Source of the DNA: Dactylonectria macrodidyma
Taxonomy: Eukaryota > Ascomycota > Sordariomycetes > Hypocreales > Nectriaceae
DNA length: 64,000 nt
Reading direction: 5' to 3'
Assembly: GCA_020744425.1 (NCBI GenBank)
Contig: JAGMUV010000025.1
Span: 620,001-684,000 of the forward strand
Positions 38,701-47,976 of this stretch are shown here, in pieces (the first letter of the stretch is position 1; the number at the start of each line of letters is the position of its first letter). The position numbers were made by a program, and so were the translations under genes. The notes beneath the pieces were generated by a model. The model did not search any database and had not been told where the DNA came from. It saw only the letters and a list, made by a program, of their open reading frames with translations.

Positions 38701-41267
38701 AGACGGTCTGTCGGCGGCAGTAGGAGGTCGAGCCTGTAGGGACCGACGGTATCGCTGGTAAATAATACTACCAAGGTCGCGGGGAAGCAGGCCGAAGTAG
38801 ATCTCGCACTGGGATCCAAGAATCCAAAGCTCAGAGAAGACAGCAGCTTGGTCCGGCTGAGAGAGGAACATGGGGCAGCGATCTGTAGACTCGTTGTAGA
38901 CCTCTTCAAAGGCTGCCTGTCGGAGGATGCTGAAGAAGATGGTGGCAAAGAGTTCAGCGTTAATGTCAACGTGATCGCAGTTGGTCCATGATTTCCATGG
39001 GTCATAGGAATGCAGGAGGACATCGGTCAGCAAATTGAGAGTCTCTCTGTCTCCAAAGAAGAGTGCGTCGTTGATGACCTGGTCAGTGAGTTTGTGCAAG
39101 TGAACTAAATCATCGAGGCCAGGTAGCTCCGTCGCACCTTTTCGCACGTAGTGCTGCAGGCGCAGGTGAAGGATGTCCTGCATAGTCATCGATCCATCAA
39201 GCACATTCTGGGCACATGTCTGGGTCCAGGAAGCCTTGGTAGTCTCATCGATGAGGTAAGACCAGCAGTGCTCTTTGATCGCGGCGGCGAATGGGTGGCC
39301 CATGCCAGAAACGTGCAACTTCTGAACCAAGCTGAGAGCCTCAGAGTATGTAGCCCGCTCGATGGTGGTTCTGATGCTCAGGGGGATACTGGAGCGGTCA
39401 CCCTGGTTGTTGGCACACTCCATGTAAAGCTCCTGCACGAATCGTTCGTCCCGGGAAACTTGCCGGTAGGCTAGCCAGGTGTGAAGGACGGTAGCTGCAT
39501 CACTAGGAGCCTTTTGCGAGATATAGATATCCACACAGTTCTCGCAGGACGGCTGTCGAGCCTTTGAGACACCCCAAAACTGGGCATCGCTGTCTGGGAC
39601 ACGAAAGCCGGTGTCCATGCCCTTGTAGATGCGGACCTGATGGTCGACGAGGGACTTGATGAGGTCATGGACAGCGACGTCGCACTTCTCATGCTCGGCC
39701 AAAGCTGACAGGGCGGCGACTAGCGTGTCCTCTTCATTGCCCTCAACAATGTGCAGCATGTTAAGCTCCTTGAGGTGGGCCTGTGTGTCGACAACGGCTT
39801 CGTGGTGTGCCAAATGGGGCTCAGACGTCAATGGGAAACAGCCCAACAGCGAAAGTGACTTTCCATCGCTAGAAGAGTCCCAAAAGTTGGATCGAAGGGG
39901 CGCCAATTCAACGTACTCAGGGGATACGTGCGATTCAGGTACTTCATCATAAATGGCCCTGAGTGCGGGGGTAAGGGCCTCATGTCTCAACAGCTGAGAC
40001 GCCTGGGGAATCACGGCGTCGAGTTTGTCGAGAGGCAGTGGGGCGGTTTCAACGACCTCCGATACTTTGGGAATGTAGACCGCCCTGGCCTCTGTTACCC
40101 AAGACTTTTGGAGCTATTCACGCGTCAGTGGTGCTTTTCCAAGGGTACAGGATTGATAAACATACTTGGATAGTTTCTGATCGACGTAGATACTCAAAGC
40201 AACTGAGGGTTTGCGTAGCGGAGAGGATAGGCGCCTTGAGTTTCATGTTGGCATCGATGGGGCCATGTTCAATGACGGCGCCGAAGTGCTCGGCCAATCG
40301 GACAGCCCTGCGGACGACTGCGGGATGAGGTGCAGTCTCCCAGCGGTCAAGGAAGCCAATGAAGAAATCGGGTCTCTCCTCGCGTTCCTTGTGGCACCAA
40401 CCCATGATCTTTCGGAACCGCTGCGCCCTGAAGTAGTCACGCCGGTCGCCATTGGGGAGGATGAGAGCGTTCTCTACGATGAGGCCGGAGGTGAGGGCGA
40501 GGTTAATGGAGTCGAGTGCATCGGAGTCGTGGTCGCATGACAGAAGGATGGGAATTCTAGACTGATACAGGCGTTCCAGGAGGCCATCCATCTGCCCGGG
40601 CTTCTTCGCCTTGGAACAACGGAGTACAAAGCCGTCCAAGTTGTTGCGAAGGTAGATGTTCGCGAGGAAATCGGCGGTGGCATCGATTTGGGAGTCTTCC
40701 AAGGCGCCAGAGCCAAAAGAGCTGATGTCGACACTGGCAAGGCTCATCTTGGCTTCAACACCTTCGGTTGAACAGAAGGAAGAGCATGACTGCCCATGCT
40801 CGCCCGCGGCATTGCCACCCATGACCAAGGGCAGGACGACGAGGTCATATGATCTGGACTCACGGTGAGTCGACAGTGATTCAGTGTCCGAGAGGAAAGT
40901 GAACGACTTGGTCCAACGGAATGAGTGCCTGGGAGTTTCAGGGCTGATAGATGCCGCATCAGAGTTACGTCTTTCTCTCTGTCCACTGGATCGAGGTCAG
41001 AGAGTCATTGGTGTGAGTGCGAGGGACGTTAGTTTACCTGAGAGTCTTTGGTGGATCTTTTTTGCGTGACTGCAAAAGAATATGGACGAGGAAGCGGAGG
41101 AGAGATACCAAGATGGCCGTAGCACCGATGGTGAAGTTTGCTACTTGAAACAGATTGCTGAACCTCTTGTCCGCAGGGAGGATACTGTTGCAGTAAATCT
41201 CAAACGTGGATCTGGAGCACCCCTCAATGGTCGTGTCCTTCTGCCCAGGCTGAAAGAAAGAGGCCAT
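32701..41267 (-). CDS. gtb3: Gtb3-like GT4 glycosyltransferase/membrane protein of the galactosaminogalactan cluster
   Basis: The putative polymerase/exporter of GAG, at the plasma membrane. Four exons join in frame: 41267-41038, 40976-40166, 40113-33689 and 33631-32701, with GT...AG introns of 61, 52 and 57 bp. The product is 2,798 aa. Residues about 36-66 form one membrane helix. A cytosolic region follows, with a PelF/GHF-independent TIM-barrel-like part near residues 120-345. Membrane clusters lie around 860-1060 and 1190-1370, with another at about 1765-1795. The C-terminus is a GT4 glycosyltransferase: NRNLFRRKIDPIVNGIS, MLSNVQVIKGVKAAI and the E-x7-E motif at E2625-E2633 (EGLPLAIGE), followed by AGVPIVATEVGA. 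This resembles bacterial PelF fused to a membrane platform. uge3 is divergently arranged across a 1.6-kb spacer. The frame is open throughout. The role is inferred from the family and from the cluster. Confidence 0.9.
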
Positions 41268-41630
41268 CTTGAGCGGTACAAAGGAAGAAGAACAGACGTG
41301 GTCTCACACAGCTACAAGTGTGAAAGCGTCAGTCAGCGAAAGACTTGTGATGATAGTTAACACACAAAGAAAAGAAAAAAAGGAAAGGAAAGGAAAGACA
41401 TAGAACGCCGAGGGCATCACGGAATGAGATACGGGCATGATCGCAGCATCACTCAGTTGTACAGCTGGCATCAACAAGAGGCGGATAGACGCACGCCAAT
41501 CGATCTAGGCCTGCTATTCTTGTCCGACGGTACCGGTTCACACGATGCCGAAGTCTCGGCGGAAGTTAGCATGTGCTATGCAGTGGCATGACGTAGAGTC
41601 GTGACGTGACGGCAGCCATCTCCGCGCCAT

Positions 41631-41666
41631 GACGTGCGTCGACATGCGTCGACATGCGTCGACGTG
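41631..41666. repeat. 10-base tandem repeat
   Basis: About three and a half copies of GACRTGCGTC, in which each junction also creates a GTCGAC palindrome. It lies in the gtb3 5' region. Confidence 0.9.
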
Positions 41667-41918
41667 GCTACAGCACCCAACTGCCGGAAACGAATGACCT
41701 AAACTCCCGAGACACAAACGGCCCCAACAACCACCATGGGAGAGCCGCGGGCGCGCGAGGAAAGCGTCTAGCACCGGCGAGAGCCACCCACTTGCACGAT
41801 GGTGTCCAGTTGTGGCGCTGACGCTGCAAATAGAACAGCAACCCACGCACACCGCTAGCGTCGCACGCGGGGCGACTCCACGTAGATCCAGGCACCGCAG
41901 CTGGCGGGTCAGCTGCGC

Positions 41919-42210
41919 GGGATTCAAGTTCACCACAACACCGATGATGTGGGAATAGACCCGTCATAGTCTCCTCTGGTGGGTTCTGCGAAGTTCCAGG
42001 CCCGGCTTATTTCGTGGTCTGGTTACATGGCATGCTCTTAACCGCTCGTGCTTGGACCGCTAGGTGGGATTCAGGTTCACCTCAACACCGAATAATGCAG
42101 AAATAAACCGTCACAGTCTCCTCTGGTGGGTTCTGTGAAGTTCCAAGCCCGGCTCATCAGGTGGTCCGGTGATCTAGCATGCCCTCAACCGGCTCGTTCC
42201 GGGACCAAGA
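41919..42210. repeat. 147-bp tandem duplication, two diverged copies
   Basis: Copy 1 starts at about 41919 and copy 2 at about 42066, both with GGGATTCA followed by GTTCACC. Both share CAGTCTCCTCTGGTGGGTTC-like and GTTCCA-GCCCGGCT segments at the same spacing. The copies differ by scattered substitutions, so the duplication is not recent. They lie within the divergent promoter region. Confidence 0.85.
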
Positions 42211-42340
42211 AATCTCGGCGCGGTGAGGGAGACGCATTCACGTTCCATCGCCAGCCGTCTCGTCCAACAGGAGGCCCGTCAGCCAAGATAGCCAAGGTGG
42301 CTCGGCACTCCGACCTGAGGTTTATTCAGGCTCAGACCGT

Positions 42341-42376
42341 GGGCGAGCATTGTAAACAGGGCGAGCATTGTAAACA
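42341..42376. repeat. 18-base tandem repeat, two copies
   Basis: The unit GGGCGAGCATTGTAAACA is present twice, exactly and directly adjacent, about 470 bp upstream of the uge3 start. Confidence 0.95.
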
Positions 42377-42844
42377 GCGAGGCGCCAATTTGATAGGCTA
42401 GGGCTAGGCTAGCTCCTTGTCATGTTCATCGGGCCAGGAACCAGCCAGGGACCAGGAACACAGGCCAGACATGACCGGAAGTTACCACAACTATCACGCT
42501 GAGGGGTGGCCTGGACGAGGTCAAGCCCGAGGTGCAGGAGCGACGGTCCTGCCGCTTTGCAAAATGAAATTTGATCAAGCCCGTTGGGACGGTTAGTATT
42601 CTTTCCGTTTCTCCGAGTATACATCATAAAGCTGGAGGGCAGCGCCGAATCTTGGAACTCATGCCCTGTCCACTCGAGCATCTTTTGATTTTCAATCTAC
42701 AACCAACCCATTGTTATCCATAAAGATAGTGCTGTCCGCGTACGCCCAAGTGTCGAGTACAATCTCATATCGAACATCTTTTTCAAAAATTCAGAAACAA
42801 ACACCAGAGTTTGTCAGACGTCCTTAGACCCATACAAAGCCGAT

Positions 42845-44167
42845 ATGCAGTCCGCCATGAAAGACAATTTCAACTCCAACCCCCCCTCCTCCTCATCCTC
42901 CTCCTCTTCCATTTCACCTGGAGATTCTTCTACTACCACTTCTGAATCCGACTATGAGGACGGATTCGCCAGCCACATTCGCTGGCCCACTGCCAATGGC
43001 CGCTTCATCCTCGTCATTGGTGGCCTGGGCTACATCGGATCACACACTTCTCTGGAACTCCTGAAGGCCGGGTACAATGTCATCATTGTCGATGATCTCA
43101 GCAACAGCTTCCACAGCGTCTTCACTCGGATCCGAAAGGTCGCCGAGATTTACTGCGAGGAGACCGACAGCTTCATGCCTATGCTTCACTTCCACAAGGT
43201 CGACTACCGCAGCGAGTCGATGCGGTTCCTCCTAGAGTCGTACTCGGATCTCGTTGCCACCACACCTAGCTCTCCTGGAGGCTCTCCCGGACTTAAACGA
43301 CAAGCCCTAATCGCCGGTGTTATTCACTTTGCCGCGTACAAGTCTGTCGGTGACTCTATCGCTAAGCCGATCCAATACTACCGTAACAATGTGTGCGGAC
43401 TGGTCGAGCTGGTGGAGCTTCTTGGCAAGCATGGCATCCGAAACTTTGTTTTCTCATCTTCCGCCACCGTCTATGGAACTAAGGCTGACGAGGGACGCCC
43501 CCTGAAGGAGGAAGATCTTATCCACCACCCCGAGAGCTACATCGATGTCAACGGCCAGGAGCAGGTCAGAATGCCCATGGTCTCTGGACTCCTCAGCCCA
43601 TACGCTCGAACTAAGTATTTCTGTGAGGCTATCCTCGCTGACATTGCCCACTCTGATTCCGCCTGGCGCATTGTCGCTCTGCGATATTTTAACCCCATTG
43701 GCTGCGATCCTTCTGGCCTCCTTGGCGAGGACCCCAAGGGAGTGCCCACCAACTTATTCCCGGTCCTCACCCAGGTCCTGACTGGCCAACGCGAGGAGCT
43801 CGATATCTTCGGAACCGACTGGGATACCCGAGACGGCACTGCGATCCGTGACTTCATCCATGTCTCCGACCTGGCCCGCGGCCATATTGCTGCCCTCGGC
43901 ACCAACATCACCGAGCCTTTCCGTGCCTTCAATCTAGGCACTGGCAATGGCACCACCGTGCAGGAGGCGGTCGATAGTCTTGAAGAAGCTTCGGGCCAGA
44001 CGATCCCTGTCAACATGGCACCGCGCAGGGCTGGCGATGTTGGGGCGTGTGTGGCCGCTAACCAGCGAGCCGTTAAGGAGTTGGAGTGGACAGCAACGGA
44101 GAACATCAAGCAGTGCGCAAGGGACTTGTGGAACTTCGTCTCCGGGATTCAGGCGGCAGAGAAGTAG
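42845..44167 (+). CDS. uge3: UDP-glucose/UDP-N-acetylglucosamine 4-epimerase of the GAG cluster
   Basis: Interconverts UDP-Glc and UDP-Gal and, in Uge3, also UDP-GlcNAc and UDP-GalNAc, giving the GalNAc donor for GAG. It is a single exon of 440 aa starting at the ATG at 42845. The N-terminal 45 residues are an extra Ser-rich tail. The extended short-chain dehydrogenase fold then begins with the NAD-binding GGLGYIG motif (G59, G62, G65) and VDDLSNS. The active site has SSSATVYG (S204-S206, T208) and Y253-x3-K257 (YARTK). A Ser/Pro/Gly-rich insertion lies at about 137-150, before LIAGVIHFAAYKSVGDS. Substrate-binding segments YFNPIGCDPSGLLGEDP and RDFIHVSDLARGH are intact. The assignment to Uge3 rather than the housekeeping Leloir epimerase rests on linkage to gtb3, ega3 and agd3; the sequence alone shows only the family. 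Confidence 0.9.
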   Translation: MQSAMKDNFNSNPPSSSSSSSSISPGDSSTTTSESDYEDGFASHIRWPTANGRFILVIGGLGYIGSHTSLELLKAGYNVIIVDDLSNSFHSVFTRIRKVAEIYCEETDSFMPMLHFHKVDYRSESMRFLLESYSDLVATTPSSPGGSPGLKRQALIAGVIHFAAYKSVGDSIAKPIQYYRNNVCGLVELVELLGKHGIRNFVFSSSATVYGTKADEGRPLKEEDLIHHPESYIDVNGQEQVRMPMVSGLLSPYARTKYFCEAILADIAHSDSAWRIVALRYFNPIGCDPSGLLGEDPKGVPTNLFPVLTQVLTGQREELDIFGTDWDTRDGTAIRDFIHVSDLARGHIAALGTNITEPFRAFNLGTGNGTTVQEAVDSLEEASGQTIPVNMAPRRAGDVGACVAANQRAVKELEWTATENIKQCARDLWNFVSGIQAAEK

Positions 44168-44981
44168 GCGCAACAGGTGTAAGAGCAAATGGGGAAGGGT
44201 GTCCTTGGCACATACCACAGGAGCCACAACTGAGGGCTCTGTATTTGTTGTTTTTTTCACTTGTTTAATTGAGTAATTGGCATGAACGGTTCCTGCATTC
44301 CCCATGCTAAGACTTGTTGGGCCTTCACGTGTCGCATTGCCAGCTGCGGCAAAATGGAAGAGCCTTCAGCTACTGTGTAGTGTCATGTTAGCTTATACTG
44401 AATGTGACATACCCTACCCGTAATGCGCGGAGTACCCAGGACTACCATTCGCGTTCCCAAGTTTACAGCTGGATACAGGCGTGGAGTTGGTGACGACGTG
44501 TGAGGCGTGGTTACTTGATTCGTTGCAAGGCTGCATGACTGCATACTGCATACTGCCCCACAATCTCTCTCTGTATGCGCAACGTTGCCCCCCAGGTGAC
44601 GCTTTCAACCCCCTGCAGAAGCCCGTCTGTCCGAGCCACAAAGGTTAGACGATGTAACTACGAAGACGTGCTGCATACATGGTACCACCGTGTTGCAGGC
44701 AACTATTGCTTTCAACCATCCGTCTGTCTAATACCTGCGGCCTGTGTGCGGTCTGCTAGTTGCCAGCCCCCTCGTATCGTCCCTCGCCCTACGACTGTAC
44801 AGCTCGTGAGGCTATTGAATGTCAATATTTAACGCTGGCTGCGTTTCGTCAGCGGCAAAACACATCGCATTTTAAGTTTGCCCCAATGTTGCAACACACT
44901 ACGAAGGATCCAGGGCAAAGTTTTGTTAGTTCGACCCACTGGGTAAGGGACTAGCTAAGGGACGCCAGATACGTCGATGTA
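44168..44981. other. Convergent spacer uge3-ega3, left part
   Basis: This is the 3' flank of uge3. No gene is seen, and a GH135 (Sph3) frame was specifically looked for and not found. Confidence 0.5.
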
Positions 44982-45235
44982 TCCCTCCGACTGTCGTAAG
45001 GCAACACTTGTACTAGCAGCAGGGATTCGATCCAATGAAAAACTGGGAAAGACGGGGTGCATAGGATCCCACCTTTTTGTATGGTGCCAGAAGTCACGGC
45101 CCTAAGGGATCTACATCATAGTGCATAACATTTCCTACAGCCACCTGGCTTTTTGAAGTAACGAAGCGTACCGTTGATCTCCCGGGCCTCCGTGGAGACT
45201 ATGGGCCATGTGTTGCCTTACGACAGTCGAAGGGA
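44982..45235. mobile_element. MITE-like element with 26-bp terminal inverted repeats and TA target duplication
   Basis: Left end 44982-45007 begins TCCCTCCGACTGTCG. Right end 45210-45235, read on the minus strand, begins TCCCTTCGACTGTCG. The 26-bp ends differ at one position and both run on into TAAGGCAACAC. TA dinucleotides flank both sides (44980-44981 and 45236-45237), which is the target preference of Tc1/mariner/pogo elements. The 254-bp interior has no coding capacity. It is not RIP-degraded, in contrast to the elements at 50-64 kb. Confidence 0.88.
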
Positions 45236-45699
45236 TAGTATAAGACTCTTGTTCGCACAGCACAGTTCATGGCAATCTACCTTAACTAACCAATCAGAAG
45301 CTACTATTTCATTTGCCTTCCTACAGCCTTAATGGCGTCAGCCAGATGGTCTGTCTTTCGTGCTGTTGTTTAACGGCCTTTCCAGGGTCCCCTGCCTGGT
45401 GGGTCGAACTAACAAAACTTTGCCCTGGATCCTCCGGACTGCGGGGTCATCGCATGCATCCCCAACCCCCCACCCACGACCCACGACCCACGACCCACGA
45501 CCCACTGATCTACCCAAAGCCAAGAAAAACAAACAACGCGGTTCAAGAGGTTGAGGGCAGGAGTGCATGGCCAAGCAAGGTTTTAGTTAATGTTACAAGA
45601 TTAAAGAAAAGCGTATCGCACAGATTGTAACGATGTGCCTGGATGGATGCCGACAAGCGAGTGACCCCCACTCTTCACCTAAGAAGAAGGAAAATTGTT
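45236..45699. other. 3' spacer of ega3
   Basis: No gene is recognised. It contains the CCCACGA repeat and otherwise unremarkable sequence. Confidence 0.4.
45473..45505. repeat. 7-base tandem repeat
   Basis: About four and a half copies of CCCACGA in a C/A-rich stretch 3' of ega3. Confidence 0.9.
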
Positions 45700-46764
45700 T
45701 CAATCTGACGTGTCTAGCTTCGTGCTATACGCTTCCCCCTGTCCGCAGTATTCCACCCACCCATCGAGGTTCATCTTCTTGATGACGGTGCTGAAGCCCT
45801 CGGTACCTGTTGCGTTGCCAGAGTGCGAGCAGATTTCCGCCATGGCCGAGGTTGAGACTTTGTTGGGGGTTCCTGCGGGGTATTCGACATGGAAGACGGG
45901 TTTGTCCGCTTCGATGAAGGCGGCAAACGCCTCGCACTCCGAGTACTCAACACATTGCTCATTAACAGAAAAGTGCACATGCTCTAAAACATCGGCAATG
46001 ATGTCAACCGCGTTCTTGAGGCCGGTAGACATATTGTAAGATGACGCAGTCTCCGAAAGGAACTTGACAAAATCAATCGCGTCCTCAGCGGTTAGGTCGA
46101 GACCACTATCATTTTGCTTGAAACCCAGCCAGTGTTAGCCAACTACAACAACGGAACATATCCGTTTTGTCGTTCGTAGAAGAATAAGGAAATCGAGGAG
46201 TAAACTTACAAAGGCATCGACATTGTCGGGATCAATTGCATCGCATCCCTTATCTGCCGCATACTTAATGCGCTTCTTCATGATCTTGCGTACGTTATTA
46301 CTGCGCACGTCGATCCAGCGCTCATCAGGCCAGCCATCGAGAACCTTACCCAGGTCTGCCTTTTCAAAGTCATCTTTGTCATCTCTCCAGTTCTCCCATG
46401 ATCCGGCGCTAAAGTAGCAGATGACCTTTTTCCCAGCTTTCTGAAGAGCCTCGATTGTATCGGCGTCATTGTCAAAAACGTCGAGATCGTAGATTTTCAC
46501 GTCGGGTACGACAATTCCGTCAACGACCTTGATAGGTTTCAAGAGAACAATCTGCCATGAATCGCCGACTGTAGGTTGCCATATGGAAGTCGTATTGTTT
46601 CCCGGACCTCCATAGCTGTGAGGTTTACAGCCCAGACCAACGCCCAGACCCACGGACAACGTGATGGTGATGGTCAGTAAGACCCCGACAATGGCAAACT
46701 TCCTCCATCGAGGCCACGATTTCTTGGATGGCCCCCCACCTGTGCCGTCTCGAATGTTGGCCAT
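45700..46764 (-). CDS. ega3: Membrane-anchored GH114 endo-alpha-1,4-galactosaminidase
   Basis: Cuts alpha-1,4-linked galactosamine stretches in GAG, at the cell surface. Two exons (46764-46210 and 46116-45700) are joined by a 93-bp intron with donor GTAAGT and acceptor TTTCAAG, giving 323 aa. The ATG at 46764 (MANIRDGTGGG) is used because the longer frame opens with GTG. A type II anchor lies at about residues 23-45 (AIVGVLLTITITLSVGLGVGLG). The GH114 TIM barrel follows: WQIVLLKPI, IYDLDVFDND, VICYFSAGSWENWR, LDGWPDERWIDVRS, GCDAIDPDNVDAF (acidic residues D178/D180) and, after the junction, QNDSGLDLTAEDAIDF, VNEQCVEY and FHVEYP (E263). Asp and Glu at these two places are the expected catalytic pair. 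The gene is convergent with uge3 and divergent from agd3. Length and domain order agree with Ega3. Confidence 0.9.
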
Positions 46765-47976
46765 AGCGGACACAGAAAAAAAAAGCCTTACCGGGTATGT
46801 GACGATGTGAGTGGCTGGAGGTCAGAGCACGTGTCTTGGGGTGACCGGGCTGAGGGTCATGTGGGACTTGTGCGAACCGAGATAGGGATCGAGTCGGTAT
46901 GTAGGGAAAGGCAGAGAGTTATTTTGTAGGGAAAATCCTTCCTCTGTTCCCTTCAATCCGATTTCAAGCGTTGCTGCTTGATCTTGCTTATCCGCTTGCT
47001 TCCTGCTGCTTGTCATGCCGAGTGTCAAGCTGCCCCAGCAAAACCCAACAAAGTCAACAATATGCGCGAGTGTCGTGAGGCCCGACTGTATGGTGGTGCA
47101 ACCGGCAGCGCTATTCCGAGGTGGCTGACAGTTGAAAACGGTATATTGATTGATTTGTGTTTATTGGAAACAAAATTCTCTCTGATGGCTATAGCCCACG
47201 CGCCGAGCAGCTCCTCGCCTGCAGGCTCACGGGTACCACCGACGTCACCAGCCCCAACAAAACCAACACTTATGACGAGCTCGTCAGCTCCACCAAGATC
47301 AGCCTCACTGTTAACATTACCACCAAAACCCTCACTATCTCAGGCACTGCTACCTCCACCGAGACGGGCTTCCATCAGGAATGCAAGGCACAGGCCCCCT
47401 CGAGAGTGATGGTGTCATCGTCCCGGAGGCGGAATGGAAGGCCATCCCCAAAACCATCTAGAGTGTTCCCAAGGACAATGGTACCACGACGACCATTACC
47501 GCCACAACTGCTTCTCCAATTAGTGTGAACTCGTCCGCCACGTCCAGTATTGTGACCACTACCAGCTCTCCCTCGACGAGCGATGTGACCACCACTGCCA
47601 GCGGTACTATACCGCATCATGGATGGAGTGAGTGCCACATAGACCGCTCCAGACATCCAGCCTTCCCACCGGGAAGTAGATGAGTGCCGCCTCGCTAGTC
47701 TAGATTCAGACCTTCGGGCAATTTCAGCCATGGCAGCATCTTGGGCAATCATTTTCATTTTTCTATTAAAGGCCCTCGCTGGCCGAGATGTTGTTTTGAA
47801 AAACCATCCATCCAGCCTGGATTCCATCTCTTGTTTCCACCTTGTGCTTGCTTCTCCGGGCACGTCATTTGTACCATCTTTTTAACCCTCACTCAAAGAC
47901 TCGATCCGAGTCTATACTCTCTTTGCATTCACATTGATTCCTTCTCTCCGTCCGTCTTTGACGAGCGACAAACGCC
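46765..47976. promoter_or_regulatory. Divergent ega3-agd3 intergenic region
   Basis: This 1.2-kb region separates two divergent starts and must contain both promoters. CT-rich tracts precede the agd3 ATG (about 47830-47960), a usual fungal promoter feature. A protein-gene relic occupies 47157-47655. Confidence 0.5.
47157..47655 (+). pseudogene. Relic of a Ser/Thr-rich, probably secreted protein
   Basis: The plus strand reads DGYSPRAEQLLACRLTGTTD, then SLTVNITTKTLTISGTATS and GFHQECKAQ. After a frame change it continues with DGVIVPEAEWKAIPKTI, a TAG where Gln would fit, and a Thr/Ser-rich stretch (TTTTITATTAS, SSATSSIVTTTSS). The composition and N-glycosylation-like NIT/NSS sites suggest a cell-wall or GPI-type protein. 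There is no clean start and no complete frame. I cannot name the family. It interrupts the ega3-agd3 promoter region, so it may be a former cluster member or an unrelated insertion. Confidence 0.4.

Larger units (their letters stand above)
41268..42844. promoter_or_regulatory. Divergent gtb3-uge3 intergenic region with tandem duplications
   Basis: This 1.6-kb spacer separates the starts of gtb3 (minus) and uge3 (plus), so it should hold both promoters. It has no coding signal. It contains a 10-base tandem (41631-41666), a 147-bp tandem duplication (about 41919-42210) and an 18-base tandem (42341-42376). A purine-rich AAAGG run lies at 41370-41400. Specific factor sites cannot be assigned by eye. 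Confidence 0.55.

Noticed and set aside
42409..42681. Possible small gene upstream of uge3
   Set aside because: No family signal, no start context, and it overlaps the likely promoter region.
43537..44305. Minus-strand open frames overlapping uge3
   Set aside because: These are mirror frames of a well-conserved epimerase gene.
45473..45505. CRISPR-like array
   Set aside because: It is a simple 7-base tandem with no spacers, in a eukaryotic genome.
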